Origin: Hahella sp. CCB-MM4
GTDB lineage: Bacteria > Pseudomonadota > Gammaproteobacteria > Pseudomonadales > Oleiphilaceae
Direction of reading: 5' to 3'
Length of the DNA: 64,000 bases
Assembly (NCBI RefSeq): GCF_002260525.1
Contig: NZ_MRYI01000009.1
Coordinates: 124,001-188,000, forward strand
Shown: positions 43,996 through 53,554 of the stretch, one piece after another
How the letters are laid out: each line of letters starts with the position of its first letter
How positions within the stretch are numbered: position 1 is the first letter of the stretch
Program-made: the position numbers and the translations under genes
The notes under the pieces: generated by a model
Database searches by the model: none
What the model saw: the letters and a program-made list of their open reading frames with translations, nothing else
Told to the model about the DNA's origin: nothing

Positions 43996-46900
43996 ATGTT
44001 TGACAATTTCTTCTGGAATAAGCTAGTGCCCATGGTGGCGCTGTTACTGGCGGGTTCATCCGCCTACGCTCAGACGGTAGCCGGAAATCTTTCCGGTAGC
44101 CTCTCGGTCACGAACGGCGCGGCGCAGTTTTCACTTCCAATCCAGGTCGTGCCCGGTCGGGGCGGTATGCAGCCTGAGCTTGGGATAAACTACTCGAGTA
44201 ACGGAGGAGCCGGCCATCTTGGACTTGGGTGGAGCCTGAGTGGGCTGTCGGCTATTTACCGGTGCTCTCCCACGTTAGATCAGGATGGATTTAGCCGGGG
44301 TATCAGCTTTGACGGCAATGATCGTTATTGTCTGGATGGTCAGAGATTGGTCCCGGTGGACGGTACGAATGGTGGTGTCGGCACCGAGTACCGTACAGAA
44401 ATTGACAGCTATTCTCAGATCCTCTCGGTGGGTGGTACTAGCAATCACCCGGATCATTTTGTGGTCAAGACCAAGGCCGGCCAGGTGATGACTTTTGGTG
44501 GTGGTAGTGCATCCCATGGTGTGTCTCAGGGAACCCTTAACTGGTCTTTGAGTCAGATCAATGACACTACCGGCAATAATCCAATTACCTATAGCTATAT
44601 CACAAAGAACAATACTCAGTATCTAAGCAACATCAGCTATGCTGGGGGACGAGTTGACGTTATTTATAGCTCCTTATCGAACTACATTAGTGGTTTTTCT
44701 CCGATCACTGGTTACTTTAAAGGTACCGACACTCAATCCAATGACGTGATATCTTCAATCAAGGTATCTTCCGACTCGACATTGATTCGGACTTATAATT
44801 TGGATTATTCAGGTGACACGACATCGCGTTATGTCGAGCTTGAAAAGATTACGGCTTGTGATGCTGCCGGCAACTGTATGACGCCTCTCAATTTTTCCTG
44901 GTCCGGGAACCAGTCAATAAGTTTCTCTACCTTGACGGGAGTAAATACTTACGTCAATGGAAAAATTGAGGCTGCTCCAGTGGATATTTTCCGAATCCGC
45001 TATGGTGATTTTAACGGCGACGGTCGGTCGGATGTATACGTTGTCGAAGGTTGGGATAGCTCCTCGGTAGATAAGATTTATTTGTCGAATGGCAACGGAA
45101 CTTACAATGTCATTAACGGGATCAACTCCTCCGTTCCAGACACTATTGAAGGGGCGCATATTGACTTGGCCCGCATTAAATATGGCGATTTCAATGGAGA
45201 TGGTAAGACCGATATCTATTATGTGAACGGTTGGGGGGGGGCCTCGAGAGATAAGATTTACCTGTCCCATGGCGATGGCTCCTACACCACAGTGAACGGA
45301 TTGAATACCTATGTAAAGGACAGCATGGAAGGGGCGCCAGTAGATATTTCCCGGATAAATATGGGCGACTTTAATGGCGATGGCAGGACGGATATTTATT
45401 ATATTAATGGCTGGGGTGGATCTTCACGAGATGATGTATTTTTATCCAATGGAGATGGCACATTCTCCCGAGTTGACGGTCTGAATACCTCTATTAACGA
45501 TATTCTGGAAGGAGCACGCATTGACATTGCCCGGTTGAAGTTCATTGACTTTAATGGCGATGGAAAGACCGATATTTACTTAGTGAACGGTTGGGGCGGA
45601 AATGCTCTGGATAAGGTGCACTTATCGAATGGTGATGGAAGCTACCAGGTTATTAATGGCATTAATAGCAGCGTGGCGGATTCCTTGGATGGCGGTGCGG
45701 GGGTGGATATTGCCCGGGTCAACTTTGGTGACTTTAACGGCGATGGCAATCTGGACGTATATCATGTCAACGGTTACGGCGAATCTGCTGTCGATACAAT
45801 TTACTTCTCAAAAGGCGATGGTAATTACCAGGTAGTTAATGGTATTGGGAGCTTTGTAAATGACGAGCATGCTGGGGCTCAGATTGATATCTCAAGACTG
45901 AAGTTTATTGACTTCAATGGAGACGGAAAGACCGATATTTACCAAATCAGAGGCTGGGATAATGCTTCTATAGATAAGATTCATTTATCCAAAGGCGATG
46001 GTACGTTTAGTGTCACGGATGGTCTGAACACTTCGATTAACGGCAGCTCTTTTGAAACAGGCCAGATTGATATTTCGCGAATTCAGTTTGGTGAGTTTAC
46101 CGGCGATGGAGCGATAGATATTTATTATATTAATGGATGGGGTGGGACATTCAAGGACACCATCTATTCGAACAGTGTGTCGCCAAGAAAATTAGCCTCT
46201 GTTGTGGATGCCTATGGCAACGAATCTAATTTGACCTATCGACCCTTGACGGACGAGTCTATCTATACCAAGGGGAGCGGTGCCTCATACCCGGTGGTGG
46301 ATGTTCAGGGGGCAAGCCAGGTAGTGTCGAAACTTGAAACCAGCAATGGAGTGGGTGGAACCAATACTGTCAATTATCACTATGCAGGTTATAAGGCGAA
46401 TCTTCGGGGGAGGGGGTCTTATGGCTATGCCCAGATAACGGAGAGTTATCCGGAAACCGGCAAATCAAAAGTCACCACATTTGACCAATCAGGGTTTCCC
46501 CGGACTGGAAATGTTATTTCGGTGACTGAGCTTTATAACGGCTCGTTGCTGAATAAGGCAACGAATTCATACTCCTTAGGCAAGTATCTTGGAGGAGTAT
46601 ATAGCGTAAATTTAGCGCAGGCAGTACAGCAAAGTTATGAGTTGGATGGATCGCTTGTTTCAACTGTAACCACAGAGCACAGCAACAGCGACGAATATGG
46701 AAATATCGGCACAATAAAAGTCACCACTTCAGGCGGTGGTGAGACATTTACCAAAACCACAACCTCGCATTACTACAACGATACTTCTAACTGGTTTTTG
46801 GGCCGATTGAGCGACAGTCTGGTGACACATTCAGGCCCTTCCGGCACCCAAACTCGAAAATCTGCTTTTTCATACAATAGTAAAGGATTGCTGGCCACTG

Positions 46901-49900
46901 AGCAGGTAGTCAGCACTGACACTGGATTGCCGCTCACTACAACTAAAAATACTTATGATGACTACGGCCAGAAAACTCAAGTGGTGGTGTCTGCAGATGG
47001 AGAACAAGATCGGGTTACCACTTCCGCATACGATAGTTTGGGCAAAGCAACTCAAACCTGTAATGTCTATAACCTTTGTGAAACCTATACCTACACCCCT
47101 GAACGCTGGTTGAAAAGTACTACCGGACCGAATGGTCTGACAACTTCATGGACTTATGACGGGTTTGGACGCAAAGTCCGTGAAGATCGACCGGACGGTA
47201 CAGCCACCACGATTAGCCGTTATTTTGCTTCCAACTCAAATTGTGGAGATTCGGCAGATTATGCAACGACTTGTGTCCTGACCCAAAGCACAGGGGCTCC
47301 GTCCGTGCGTGTGCAACAAGACTCCCTAGGCCGAGAGGTTCGTAAAATCACCCAGGGCTTTGATGGAAAACTGGTATACAGCGATACGGTCTATAACCCG
47401 TTTGGTCTGGTGGAGAAAGTTAGCCGGAACTACTACGCAGGAGACCATATTTATTGGGCGACCTCAGAATATGATGCTCTTGACCGAATTATAAGAGCCA
47501 CTGAGCCAGGTCCCCATGGTAGTGTCCGTCAAGTGACAACTCAATATAATGGGTTAACTTCCACTACGGTTTCCGGTAATGAATACCGCTCGAAGACAGT
47601 CAAGGCCAACGCCTTGGGTCAGCAGGTCTACATCGAGGAAGAAGAAGGTTCATTCATTCGTTATACCTACGATGGTGTAGGTAATCTGCTGACCACAACG
47701 GTCTCTGATGATCCTTCAACCACGATCGCGCTGCAATATGACGAATTCGGTCGTAAGATCGCCATGGATGACCCGGACATGGGGCATTGGGAATATTCCT
47801 ATAACGCCTTCGGACAGCTAACGTCTCAAACTGATGCTAAAAATCAGACCGTCTCTATGGAGTATGATTTGCTGGGGCGGATGGTCAAACGGACTGAGCC
47901 TGAGGGTATCAGCACCTGGGTCTATGGAGATGCCACAGCTCCGCAGGGCAGCATCGGAAAATTGCTCTCGGAAACCGGCAATGGCCTCACAAAGCTCTAT
48001 ACCTATGACAGTCTGGGGCGTGCCTACAATACAACCACGGAAGTAGATGGCCATGGTTCCTTTACTGCCGGCACCCGCTATGATGCGTTGGGACGGATCG
48101 CAAAGACAATCTATCCTGGCAGTAACGGCTTCTATACAGAAAATATCTACGACAGTAACGGCTATCTTGAGTCGGTACGCGGACTGCGGGTGGATGCGGA
48201 GGAGCATGACCTGTCGCGTTTGCAACCGTTGATTCAAGAAGCAGTAACGTTGGCTGAAGACTATCTTAGCAAGGCGAATCAACTAAAAGAGATTGGTCAA
48301 TACTATCAATCCCGTATCGATAACTATGCAGAACTTCTGGCGAAGCAGACTATCCAGTTCGAACAGGGAACTACTGATGGTCTGGAACAGAATGTTCCAT
48401 ATGATTTTTTGAGTGCCGGCGATGGGGTGACATTCTATATTCGGGTTCACGACAAGGTTATTCCAATTGCCAGCGATGTATTTATTCCGATTGTTGTACC
48501 TGCTGAGTACCATTACCGCGTTACGTACTCTGGAAATACCCAAACAATATCCCAAATCTCAGTCAGCGAGTTTGAGTCAGTCGAGCCGTCTCTGATCGAC
48601 AGCGAAGACCAGATCTATGTGCTCAACAGCAACACTATCACTTGCGCCTGTGAATCAGTGGAACATGTGGAATATCTCTCAAACTTACAGTCGCATCAAA
48701 GCCTGTTAGCCGAAACGGTGTCTAACGGTGAGTCCTTGTCGCCGGAGTTTCTGAATCACCTGAATAATACTATGGCGGAACTGGAAACCGTCCAGAGCCT
48801 GATCAATCGTCAGGCGGAAAGCTATTCCAGCACCGCTGCACAGCTGACAGTGTTAGCAGAACAAACGCTGGCAGCAGCAGATCACAGTTTCCGGGTATCC
48901 AGTACCCTGAACAATGTGGCTGATGCCTACAGCGATATGGTGGCAGACAATGAGTTTATTACCTATTGGCGGGCGGTGGACGTCGATGCCTCCGGACGCA
49001 TTCGCGCAGAAGTATACGGCAACGGTATCGTTAACGATTATACCTACAACCAGGGCACCGGCCAGTTGCAGGCCATTCATAGCAGCATGCTGTCCATTGT
49101 GGAAGTCATGCGGCACTTGGAATACCAGTACGATGATTACCAGAACGTGGCTTTGCGAGAGGATCTGGCAAATGACATCCGTGAAATCTTCACTTACGAC
49201 CGGATCGACCGTCTGACCAGTACCCAAGTGAGTAGTGGTCGCTATACCACAGACGACCTGAATCAGACTCAGACACTGAGCTACGACAGTCTGGGCAATA
49301 TCACCTATAAGTCCGACGTGGGTGATTATAGCTACGGCAACAACGCGGGACCGCATGCGGTAACGACTGCCGGTGCCAACACCTATGTCTACGATGCCAA
49401 TGGCAATATGACCAGCGGTAATGGTCGAACGATTCAGTGGAGTAGTTTCAACAAGCCGGTGCTGATGACCCAGGAGGGGCGTTCTGCAGCGTTCAGCTAT
49501 GGACCGGGTAGAGCTCGATATAAGAAGGTCAATCATAAAGGGGATACCACCCTATACGTCGGCGGTCTGTATGAGTTGCTGAGCAAGGGAAGTGCCACGG
49601 AAGAGAAGCACTACATCTATGCCGGCGGCCAACTGGTGGCGGAGCATATCGTGTCCTCGAGCAACGGGGTGCAAACACGGTATCTGCACAAAGATGCATT
49701 GGGCAGTATCGATCTGGTGACGGATGCGTTTGCGAATGTGGTGGACCGCCGAAGCTTTGATGCCTGGGGCAAACTGCGTGAGTTCCCGTGGAAAGCCGGG
49801 GCGACGCTGGATGACCCGCTGTACCTGACCCAGTTGCCTTATACCAATAAAGGCTTTACCGGTCACGAAAGCATCCAGGAAGTGGATCTGATCCATATGA

Positions 49901-51042
49901 ATGGACGGGTCTATGATGCCACGCTAGCCCGATTCCTGAGCGCGGATACCTTTATTCAGGCGGCCAGTTCGAGTCAGAGTTATAACCGCTATTCGTATGT
50001 GTTGAATAATCCGTTGAAATATAGCGATCCCAGTGGGCATTTCTTTAAAAAGTTATTAAAGAAGGCCTTGAAGATCCTTCCCAATCCTACTGTGTATATG
50101 TGGACGCATCCAAAGGAAACGGCGTCTGGTGCGGGAATTGTCGCTGTAATGGTTATATGCCCGGAATGTGCCCCATTCGTTCAGGGGCTACTAATGGGGG
50201 CTATTAATGCGGCGATAGTTGGTGGAAACATTGCGAAAGGTGCTGTGATCGGTGGTTTGTCTGGGGGGGTTTTCGGCGCTATAGGTCAATCGAGTCTTGG
50301 ATTCGAAGCAAGAGTATTGGCCCATGGTTTAGCTGGCGGGGTCATTTCCGTTATGCAGGGGGGCAAGTTTGGTCAAGGTTTTGTCAGCTCAGCGTTTACT
50401 AAATTTGTTACATTGAACCTAGCAGAGGGTGCTGAGACGGGAAGTCTGTACGATATGCAAGACAAGGATTTCGGTAAAATTGTAGGGCGGACAGCAATCG
50501 CAGCCCTTGTAGGTGGCACCACATCGGTGATTGGTGGAGGTAAATTTGCTAATGGAGCCCAAACAGCAGCAATGGCCCATTTGTTCAATGGAGAAGGACG
50601 AATGGGCCGTCACAGAGCACCTAAATCCTTTAGAGGGGCTACCGAGCAGGAAATTTTAGATGCCTTAAGAAGTGAAGGGCTGTGGAATGGAAAGGATGAT
50701 ATCGCTTTTTTTGGCGTTCGGCCGCTTGGTGGACCTGATGGAGTGTTTTTAAGAGTAGGCGACAATGTGAATATTAATGTAATGCACGAGCATGCCTTTG
50801 GCGTAGAAAATGGTAGGTTGGTCAATATTGGATATACTGGGGATACCTTGGGAGTCAATGCTGATCCAGTACTAAGTCAAGGAGACTATTCTAGCTATAT
50901 ATTTAGTAGGGATATATATCAAGGAAATATGAGAACTGTGGCAAATACGGTTCTCCAATCTGGGGGGTGGGCTCCAAATGACTACAATATTCTAACCCAT
51001 AACTGTCAAGACTTTGCAGATGCAATGAAAGGAAGTTTTTGA
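43996..51042 (+). CDS. SpvB/FG-GAP/RHS polymorphic toxin with predicted papain-fold tip
   Basis: A 2348-residue secreted protein with a signal peptide of about 25 residues (ending SSAYA). Residues 30-330 are SpvB-like (GRGGMQPELGINYSSNGGAG, LGLGWSLSGLSAIYRC). Residues 335-725 hold seven very regular 60-residue FG-GAP/VCBS repeats with calcium-loop motif D-F-N-G-D-G. RHS/YD repeats run from about 850 to 1400 and 1670 to 1960, interrupted by a coiled-coil insertion. The RHS core ends at DPSGH (2011-2015). A Gly-rich hydrophobic segment follows, then the tip from about 2203 with H2264/H2266 (MHEHAFGV) and Cys2337 in HNCQDFAD, resembling permuted papain/NlpC-LRAT hydrolases. The next gene probably encodes its immunity protein. 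Confidence 0.88.
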   Translation: MFDNFFWNKLVPMVALLLAGSSAYAQTVAGNLSGSLSVTNGAAQFSLPIQVVPGRGGMQPELGINYSSNGGAGHLGLGWSLSGLSAIYRCSPTLDQDGFSRGISFDGNDRYCLDGQRLVPVDGTNGGVGTEYRTEIDSYSQILSVGGTSNHPDHFVVKTKAGQVMTFGGGSASHGVSQGTLNWSLSQINDTTGNNPITYSYITKNNTQYLSNISYAGGRVDVIYSSLSNYISGFSPITGYFKGTDTQSNDVISSIKVSSDSTLIRTYNLDYSGDTTSRYVELEKITACDAAGNCMTPLNFSWSGNQSISFSTLTGVNTYVNGKIEAAPVDIFRIRYGDFNGDGRSDVYVVEGWDSSSVDKIYLSNGNGTYNVINGINSSVPDTIEGAHIDLARIKYGDFNGDGKTDIYYVNGWGGASRDKIYLSHGDGSYTTVNGLNTYVKDSMEGAPVDISRINMGDFNGDGRTDIYYINGWGGSSRDDVFLSNGDGTFSRVDGLNTSINDILEGARIDIARLKFIDFNGDGKTDIYLVNGWGGNALDKVHLSNGDGSYQVINGINSSVADSLDGGAGVDIARVNFGDFNGDGNLDVYHVNGYGESAVDTIYFSKGDGNYQVVNGIGSFVNDEHAGAQIDISRLKFIDFNGDGKTDIYQIRGWDNASIDKIHLSKGDGTFSVTDGLNTSINGSSFETGQIDISRIQFGEFTGDGAIDIYYINGWGGTFKDTIYSNSVSPRKLASVVDAYGNESNLTYRPLTDESIYTKGSGASYPVVDVQGASQVVSKLETSNGVGGTNTVNYHYAGYKANLRGRGSYGYAQITESYPETGKSKVTTFDQSGFPRTGNVISVTELYNGSLLNKATNSYSLGKYLGGVYSVNLAQAVQQSYELDGSLVSTVTTEHSNSDEYGNIGTIKVTTSGGGETFTKTTTSHYYNDTSNWFLGRLSDSLVTHSGPSGTQTRKSAFSYNSKGLLATEQVVSTDTGLPLTTTKNTYDDYGQKTQVVVSADGEQDRVTTSAYDSLGKATQTCNVYNLCETYTYTPERWLKSTTGPNGLTTSWTYDGFGRKVREDRPDGTATTISRYFASNSNCGDSADYATTCVLTQSTGAPSVRVQQDSLGREVRKITQGFDGKLVYSDTVYNPFGLVEKVSRNYYAGDHIYWATSEYDALDRIIRATEPGPHGSVRQVTTQYNGLTSTTVSGNEYRSKTVKANALGQQVYIEEEEGSFIRYTYDGVGNLLTTTVSDDPSTTIALQYDEFGRKIAMDDPDMGHWEYSYNAFGQLTSQTDAKNQTVSMEYDLLGRMVKRTEPEGISTWVYGDATAPQGSIGKLLSETGNGLTKLYTYDSLGRAYNTTTEVDGHGSFTAGTRYDALGRIAKTIYPGSNGFYTENIYDSNGYLESVRGLRVDAEEHDLSRLQPLIQEAVTLAEDYLSKANQLKEIGQYYQSRIDNYAELLAKQTIQFEQGTTDGLEQNVPYDFLSAGDGVTFYIRVHDKVIPIASDVFIPIVVPAEYHYRVTYSGNTQTISQISVSEFESVEPSLIDSEDQIYVLNSNTITCACESVEHVEYLSNLQSHQSLLAETVSNGESLSPEFLNHLNNTMAELETVQSLINRQAESYSSTAAQLTVLAEQTLAAADHSFRVSSTLNNVADAYSDMVADNEFITYWRAVDVDASGRIRAEVYGNGIVNDYTYNQGTGQLQAIHSSMLSIVEVMRHLEYQYDDYQNVALREDLANDIREIFTYDRIDRLTSTQVSSGRYTTDDLNQTQTLSYDSLGNITYKSDVGDYSYGNNAGPHAVTTAGANTYVYDANGNMTSGNGRTIQWSSFNKPVLMTQEGRSAAFSYGPGRARYKKVNHKGDTTLYVGGLYELLSKGSATEEKHYIYAGGQLVAEHIVSSSNGVQTRYLHKDALGSIDLVTDAFANVVDRRSFDAWGKLREFPWKAGATLDDPLYLTQLPYTNKGFTGHESIQEVDLIHMNGRVYDATLARFLSADTFIQAASSSQSYNRYSYVLNNPLKYSDPSGHFFKKLLKKALKILPNPTVYMWTHPKETASGAGIVAVMVICPECAPFVQGLLMGAINAAIVGGNIAKGAVIGGLSGGVFGAIGQSSLGFEARVLAHGLAGGVISVMQGGKFGQGFVSSAFTKFVTLNLAEGAETGSLYDMQDKDFGKIVGRTAIAALVGGTTSVIGGGKFANGAQTAAMAHLFNGEGRMGRHRAPKSFRGATEQEILDALRSEGLWNGKDDIAFFGVRPLGGPDGVFLRVGDNVNINVMHEHAFGVENGRLVNIGYTGDTLGVNADPVLSQGDYSSYIFSRDIYQGNMRTVANTVLQSGGWAPNDYNILTHNCQDFADAMKGSF

Positions 51043-51044
51043 CT

Positions 51045-51926
51045 ATGAATTTATGTAAAGTGTTGTTTTTTTTGACGGTTTCATTTTTTTTGGGCGTTTC
51101 AAATGCCTTTTCGGAAGGAGATGGAATGGGAAACTTGTTATTAAGTAGCGGAAACGGCTATTTGTTTATATCCAATCTTGCTGACTCTAGTCTGAAAGAG
51201 TTAGCACCCTTAAGTCGGAATGGCAATGTTAGTGGCTACATAAATTTAGAGAAAGTTGATCAAGATAAGTTTCTGTTTGAAAGCACTTCTCATGCTGTTG
51301 GGATTTTTGATATTAGAACTCATCAAGAAGATTTACTTTTTGAAAATGCAAGCTGTCCTATCTACTTTGAGTCTAGCGGAAATATTATCTTTTCAAGAGT
51401 GGAGCGGACTCATGATGGTTTTGAAGAGTCTCTCTATATGTCAGATTTATCTGCATCTGAACCTGTGAAAGTCGCTAAGCTCGAGAGGGGGGCCGCCTCG
51501 AAATGCCCCATAAAAATAAGCGATTCACAAGCAATTTTTTTTGAGTCTTATGGTAAAAATAAGAAACTGAAACTGTTAGATATTCGGAACCAATCCCTTC
51601 GAGACATAGACTTAGCTCAATATGAGCCTGTGATGGGAATCGGTGGAAATAATCTGTTATGTGTAAAAGCCGGTAAATACTTTGTGCTGGATTTGAAGAC
51701 GAATATTGTGAAAGAGATAAGTGAAGAGCTGCTAAATAGAAATAATATGTTTGCCGTTAGCTATATTGAAGAAAATAACACTGTTGTGATTCAAGAATAT
51801 AGAGAGAGGCTGTTTCTTAATGCCGTTGTTAATGTTTGGCTTCTAGAAATGGATACACTTAAGAAGAAACTGCTTGTGGAGGGTATTGGTGTCGCAAAAA
51901 AGGGAGCACTATACTTTAAGCGGTGA
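51045..51926 (+). CDS. Exported putative immunity protein of the RHS toxin
   Basis: A 293-residue protein beginning 3 bases after the RHS stop, with GGAAG upstream of the ATG at 51045. It has a signal peptide (MNLCKVLFFLTVSFFLGVSN, cleaved near residue 20-24). The rest alternates short beta strands and turns (GNLLLSSGNGYLFISNLADS, HAVGIFDIRTHQEDLLF), like a beta-propeller. I recognise no family. Its position directly after a polymorphic toxin tip is that of an immunity protein, and periplasmic export would fit a toxin acting in the periplasm. It is markedly AT-rich like the tip. Confidence 0.7.
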   Translation: MNLCKVLFFLTVSFFLGVSNAFSEGDGMGNLLLSSGNGYLFISNLADSSLKELAPLSRNGNVSGYINLEKVDQDKFLFESTSHAVGIFDIRTHQEDLLFENASCPIYFESSGNIIFSRVERTHDGFEESLYMSDLSASEPVKVAKLERGAASKCPIKISDSQAIFFESYGKNKKLKLLDIRNQSLRDIDLAQYEPVMGIGGNNLLCVKAGKYFVLDLKTNIVKEISEELLNRNNMFAVSYIEENNTVVIQEYRERLFLNAVVNVWLLEMDTLKKKLLVEGIGVAKKGALYFKR

Positions 51927-52020
51927 AGGGGTCAGGCCTAACGGTGATGGGGTCAGGCCTTACGCTTGACACCAGAAAACGGAGATCGAGAGAGGTGATA
52001 GGGTCAAGCCTGAGATGACT
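51927..52020. repeat. Three short copies of the GGGGTCAAGCCTTAC repeat
   Basis: Copies at about 51927-51941, 51946-51971 and 51997-52020 vary around gatggggtcaagccttac. The second continues with gcttgacacc. This motif family is commonly seen beside IS200-like/RAYT transposase genes, though no such gene is here. Confidence 0.75.
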
Positions 52021-52077
52021 CGCCTCTCATCCTAAATATAGGATGAAGGTGACCAAACCCAACGGAGGCGAATCATC

Positions 52078-52257
52078 ATGGCTATCAAAACACTGGGCGT
52101 AGATCTTGGCAAGAGTGGCTGTTATATCGTTGGCCAGGATCAATTTGGCAATCAGGTTACTGCGAAGCGATTGAGCAATAGAAAGTTCGCTGAGTTTCTG
52201 GCGCAGCTTCCTCCCTGCCGAGGCGCAGAGCGGGATGGGGTCAAGCCTTACATTTGA
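52078..52257 (+). pseudogene. IS110-family transposase N-terminal remnant
   Basis: The frame begins MAIKTLGVDLGKSGCYIVGQ and reaches KFAEFLAQLPPC, the first part of the DEDD domain of IS110 transposases (normally about 340 residues). Directly after LPPC the sequence switches into the gatggggtcaagccttac repeat and stops at 52255-52257. The remaining 85 percent of the transposase is missing, so this is a scar. Confidence 0.85.
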
Positions 52258-52272
52258 CATGACTCAGATGTG
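52234..52272. repeat. GGGGTCAAGCCTTAC repeat truncating the IS110 remnant
   Basis: gatggggtcaagccttac followed by atttgacatgactcagatgtg. It is the same element as the long copies at 52781 and 53446 but lacks their downstream hairpin part. Confidence 0.85.
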
Positions 52273-52398
52273 AAAAGGCGACAGATCTATTTTCGAAGTG
52301 GCTATTTATACGAGACTTACAAAGCTCAAAAAGTTATTGTGTCAAAGTAGATTTGAATAAACTAAATGAAGTGCATTGATATAATGGAAGATGGTGTT

Positions 52399-52701
52399 GT
52401 GAAGAAGTTGTTATATATGCCCCTGTTACTAATGCCTATGCTGTCAAATGCTACAGACTTTAATACTGGGTATTTGACTGTCACTGAGCTAAAGGTGTGG
52501 AAAACACAAATTGATGTTTATTTCAATGTTAGCAATCAATGCAGTAATTCTAATCATAAAATGCGGTACTTGCTTGAAAGAAAAGAGTCACTGATGTATT
52601 CGTCACTGTTAGCTGCAATGACTTCTGGTCTTAAGGCTAATGTCAATTATCAGTGTAACAGCGAAGGATATCCTGAGATTCAAGGGGTTAGAATTAAGTA
52701 A
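52399..52701 (+). CDS. Small secreted protein, array member A
   Basis: About 100 residues from the GTG start, which has GGAAG 8 bases upstream; in-frame ATGs lie at 52366 and 52384. The signal peptide is KKLLYMPLLLMPMLSNA. The mature part has strands (LTVTELKVW, IDVYFNVSNQC), a helix ending SLLAAMTSGLKANV and a second conserved Cys followed by YPEIQGVRI. It shares this plan with three neighbours: strand, Cys, helix with LLAA, small-residue turn, strand, Cys, strand. Function unknown; I cannot assign a named family. Confidence 0.65.
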   Translation: MKKLLYMPLLLMPMLSNATDFNTGYLTVTELKVWKTQIDVYFNVSNQCSNSNHKMRYLLERKESLMYSSLLAAMTSGLKANVNYQCNSEGYPEIQGVRIK

Positions 52702-52745
52702 CTCTTTAGGATTGGAGTAAAAAATTAAGCGCCTCTAAGCAAAGC

Positions 52746-52772
52746 AATGGGGTCAAGCCTTACTTTTGGCAA
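52746..52772. repeat. Partial GGGGTCAAGCCTTAC repeat copy
   Basis: aatggggtcaagccttac followed by ttttggcaa, immediately before the long copy at 52781. It is diverged at its 3' part. Confidence 0.75.
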
Positions 52773-52780
52773 GGGGGATG

Positions 52781-52872
52781 GATGGGGTCAAGCCTTACAT
52801 TTGACATGAGTCTGATGTGTGCTTCAGCCTAGCCCTCTTATCTCACGTAGGGAATAAGGTGGGGCTTTCTCG
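52781..52872. repeat. Long repeat copy 1, with internal hairpin
   Basis: About 92 bases. After gatggggtcaagccttac comes atttgacatgagt, then agccctcttat and ataaggtggggct, which can pair into a 10-bp stem with a small bulge. It is about 90 percent identical to 53446-53537. The two long copies bracket secreted-protein gene B. From 52873 to 53044 I see nothing else recognisable. Confidence 0.85.
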
Positions 52873-53044
52873 CGGGTTTTATTAGCTTGTTAAAAAGGCT
52901 TATGACGAAGTTTTATAAGTAACAGGAGCAAAATCCAGTGATTTTTTAATGGAATCATGGGCCTGGAGGATGTGTCTTTAGAAAACAAAATTGAGCATGC
53001 GCGTTATACAAATAATAGACTTACACTAGGAGACATTCATACAA

Positions 53045-53362
53045 ATGAGAAAATTATTTACTCTTATGCTTATCTTATTTTCACCCTTTTCATTTTCAGC
53101 ATCAGATACTGGAATTATTGCCGAACTCTATGTAGACGAGGGAGGTTCAATCGCAATTAAACTGGATAATGGCTTTCCGAATGCAACGTCAGATAATACA
53201 TGTTCTAGCAACAATGGCTGGGCAGGCAATACAACTGCCGACCCCGCATTAAAGTCCGCATTACTGGCGGCGAAAGCTGCTAAATCTCCTGTAACTGTAT
53301 CTATGAATGGCTGCGATGCAAGTGGGGCGTGGATAAAGGTGCATGCCGTTTATGTTAAGTAG
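53045..53362 (+). CDS. Small secreted protein, array member B
   Basis: A 105-residue protein with a signal peptide (MRKLFTLMLILFSPFSFSA). The mature part reads IIAELYVDEGGSIAIKLDNG, a first Cys in DNTCSSN, the helix ALKSALLAAKAAKSPVTV and a second Cys in NGCDASGAWIKVHAVYV. It follows the family plan of members A, C and D. Aggagacattcataca provides a GGAG 12 bases upstream of the ATG. Function unknown. Confidence 0.75.
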   Translation: MRKLFTLMLILFSPFSFSASDTGIIAELYVDEGGSIAIKLDNGFPNATSDNTCSSNNGWAGNTTADPALKSALLAAKAAKSPVTVSMNGCDASGAWIKVHAVYVK

Positions 53363-53445
53363 GGAAAGTGGGGCTAGATCCACATTGAACACTGGAATAA
53401 ATTCTTAATACAGAATCGAAATATAAAGAGAATTAAAAGGAAAAG

Positions 53446-53537
53446 TAATGAGGTCAAGTCTTACATTTGACATGAGTCAGATCTGGGCTTCAGCCTAGCC
53501 CTCTTATATCACGTAGGGAATATAGGGGCTTTTTTTC
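53446..53537. repeat. Long repeat copy 2, with internal hairpin
   Basis: taatgaggtcaagtcttac, then atttgacatgagt and the same downstream hairpin region as copy 1, ending in ggggctttttttc. It stands between secreted-protein genes B and C. Confidence 0.85.
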
Positions 53538-53554
53538 AAATTTTAAGAAGGAAT

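Noticed and set aside
45000-46170. DNA-level tandem repeat or mobile element
   Set aside because: The 180-base periodicity reflects seven FG-GAP/VCBS protein repeats in one continuous frame.
48853-49536. 227-residue minus-strand frame in the RHS gene
   Set aside because: Antisense to RHS repeats whose periodicity produces long shadow frames.
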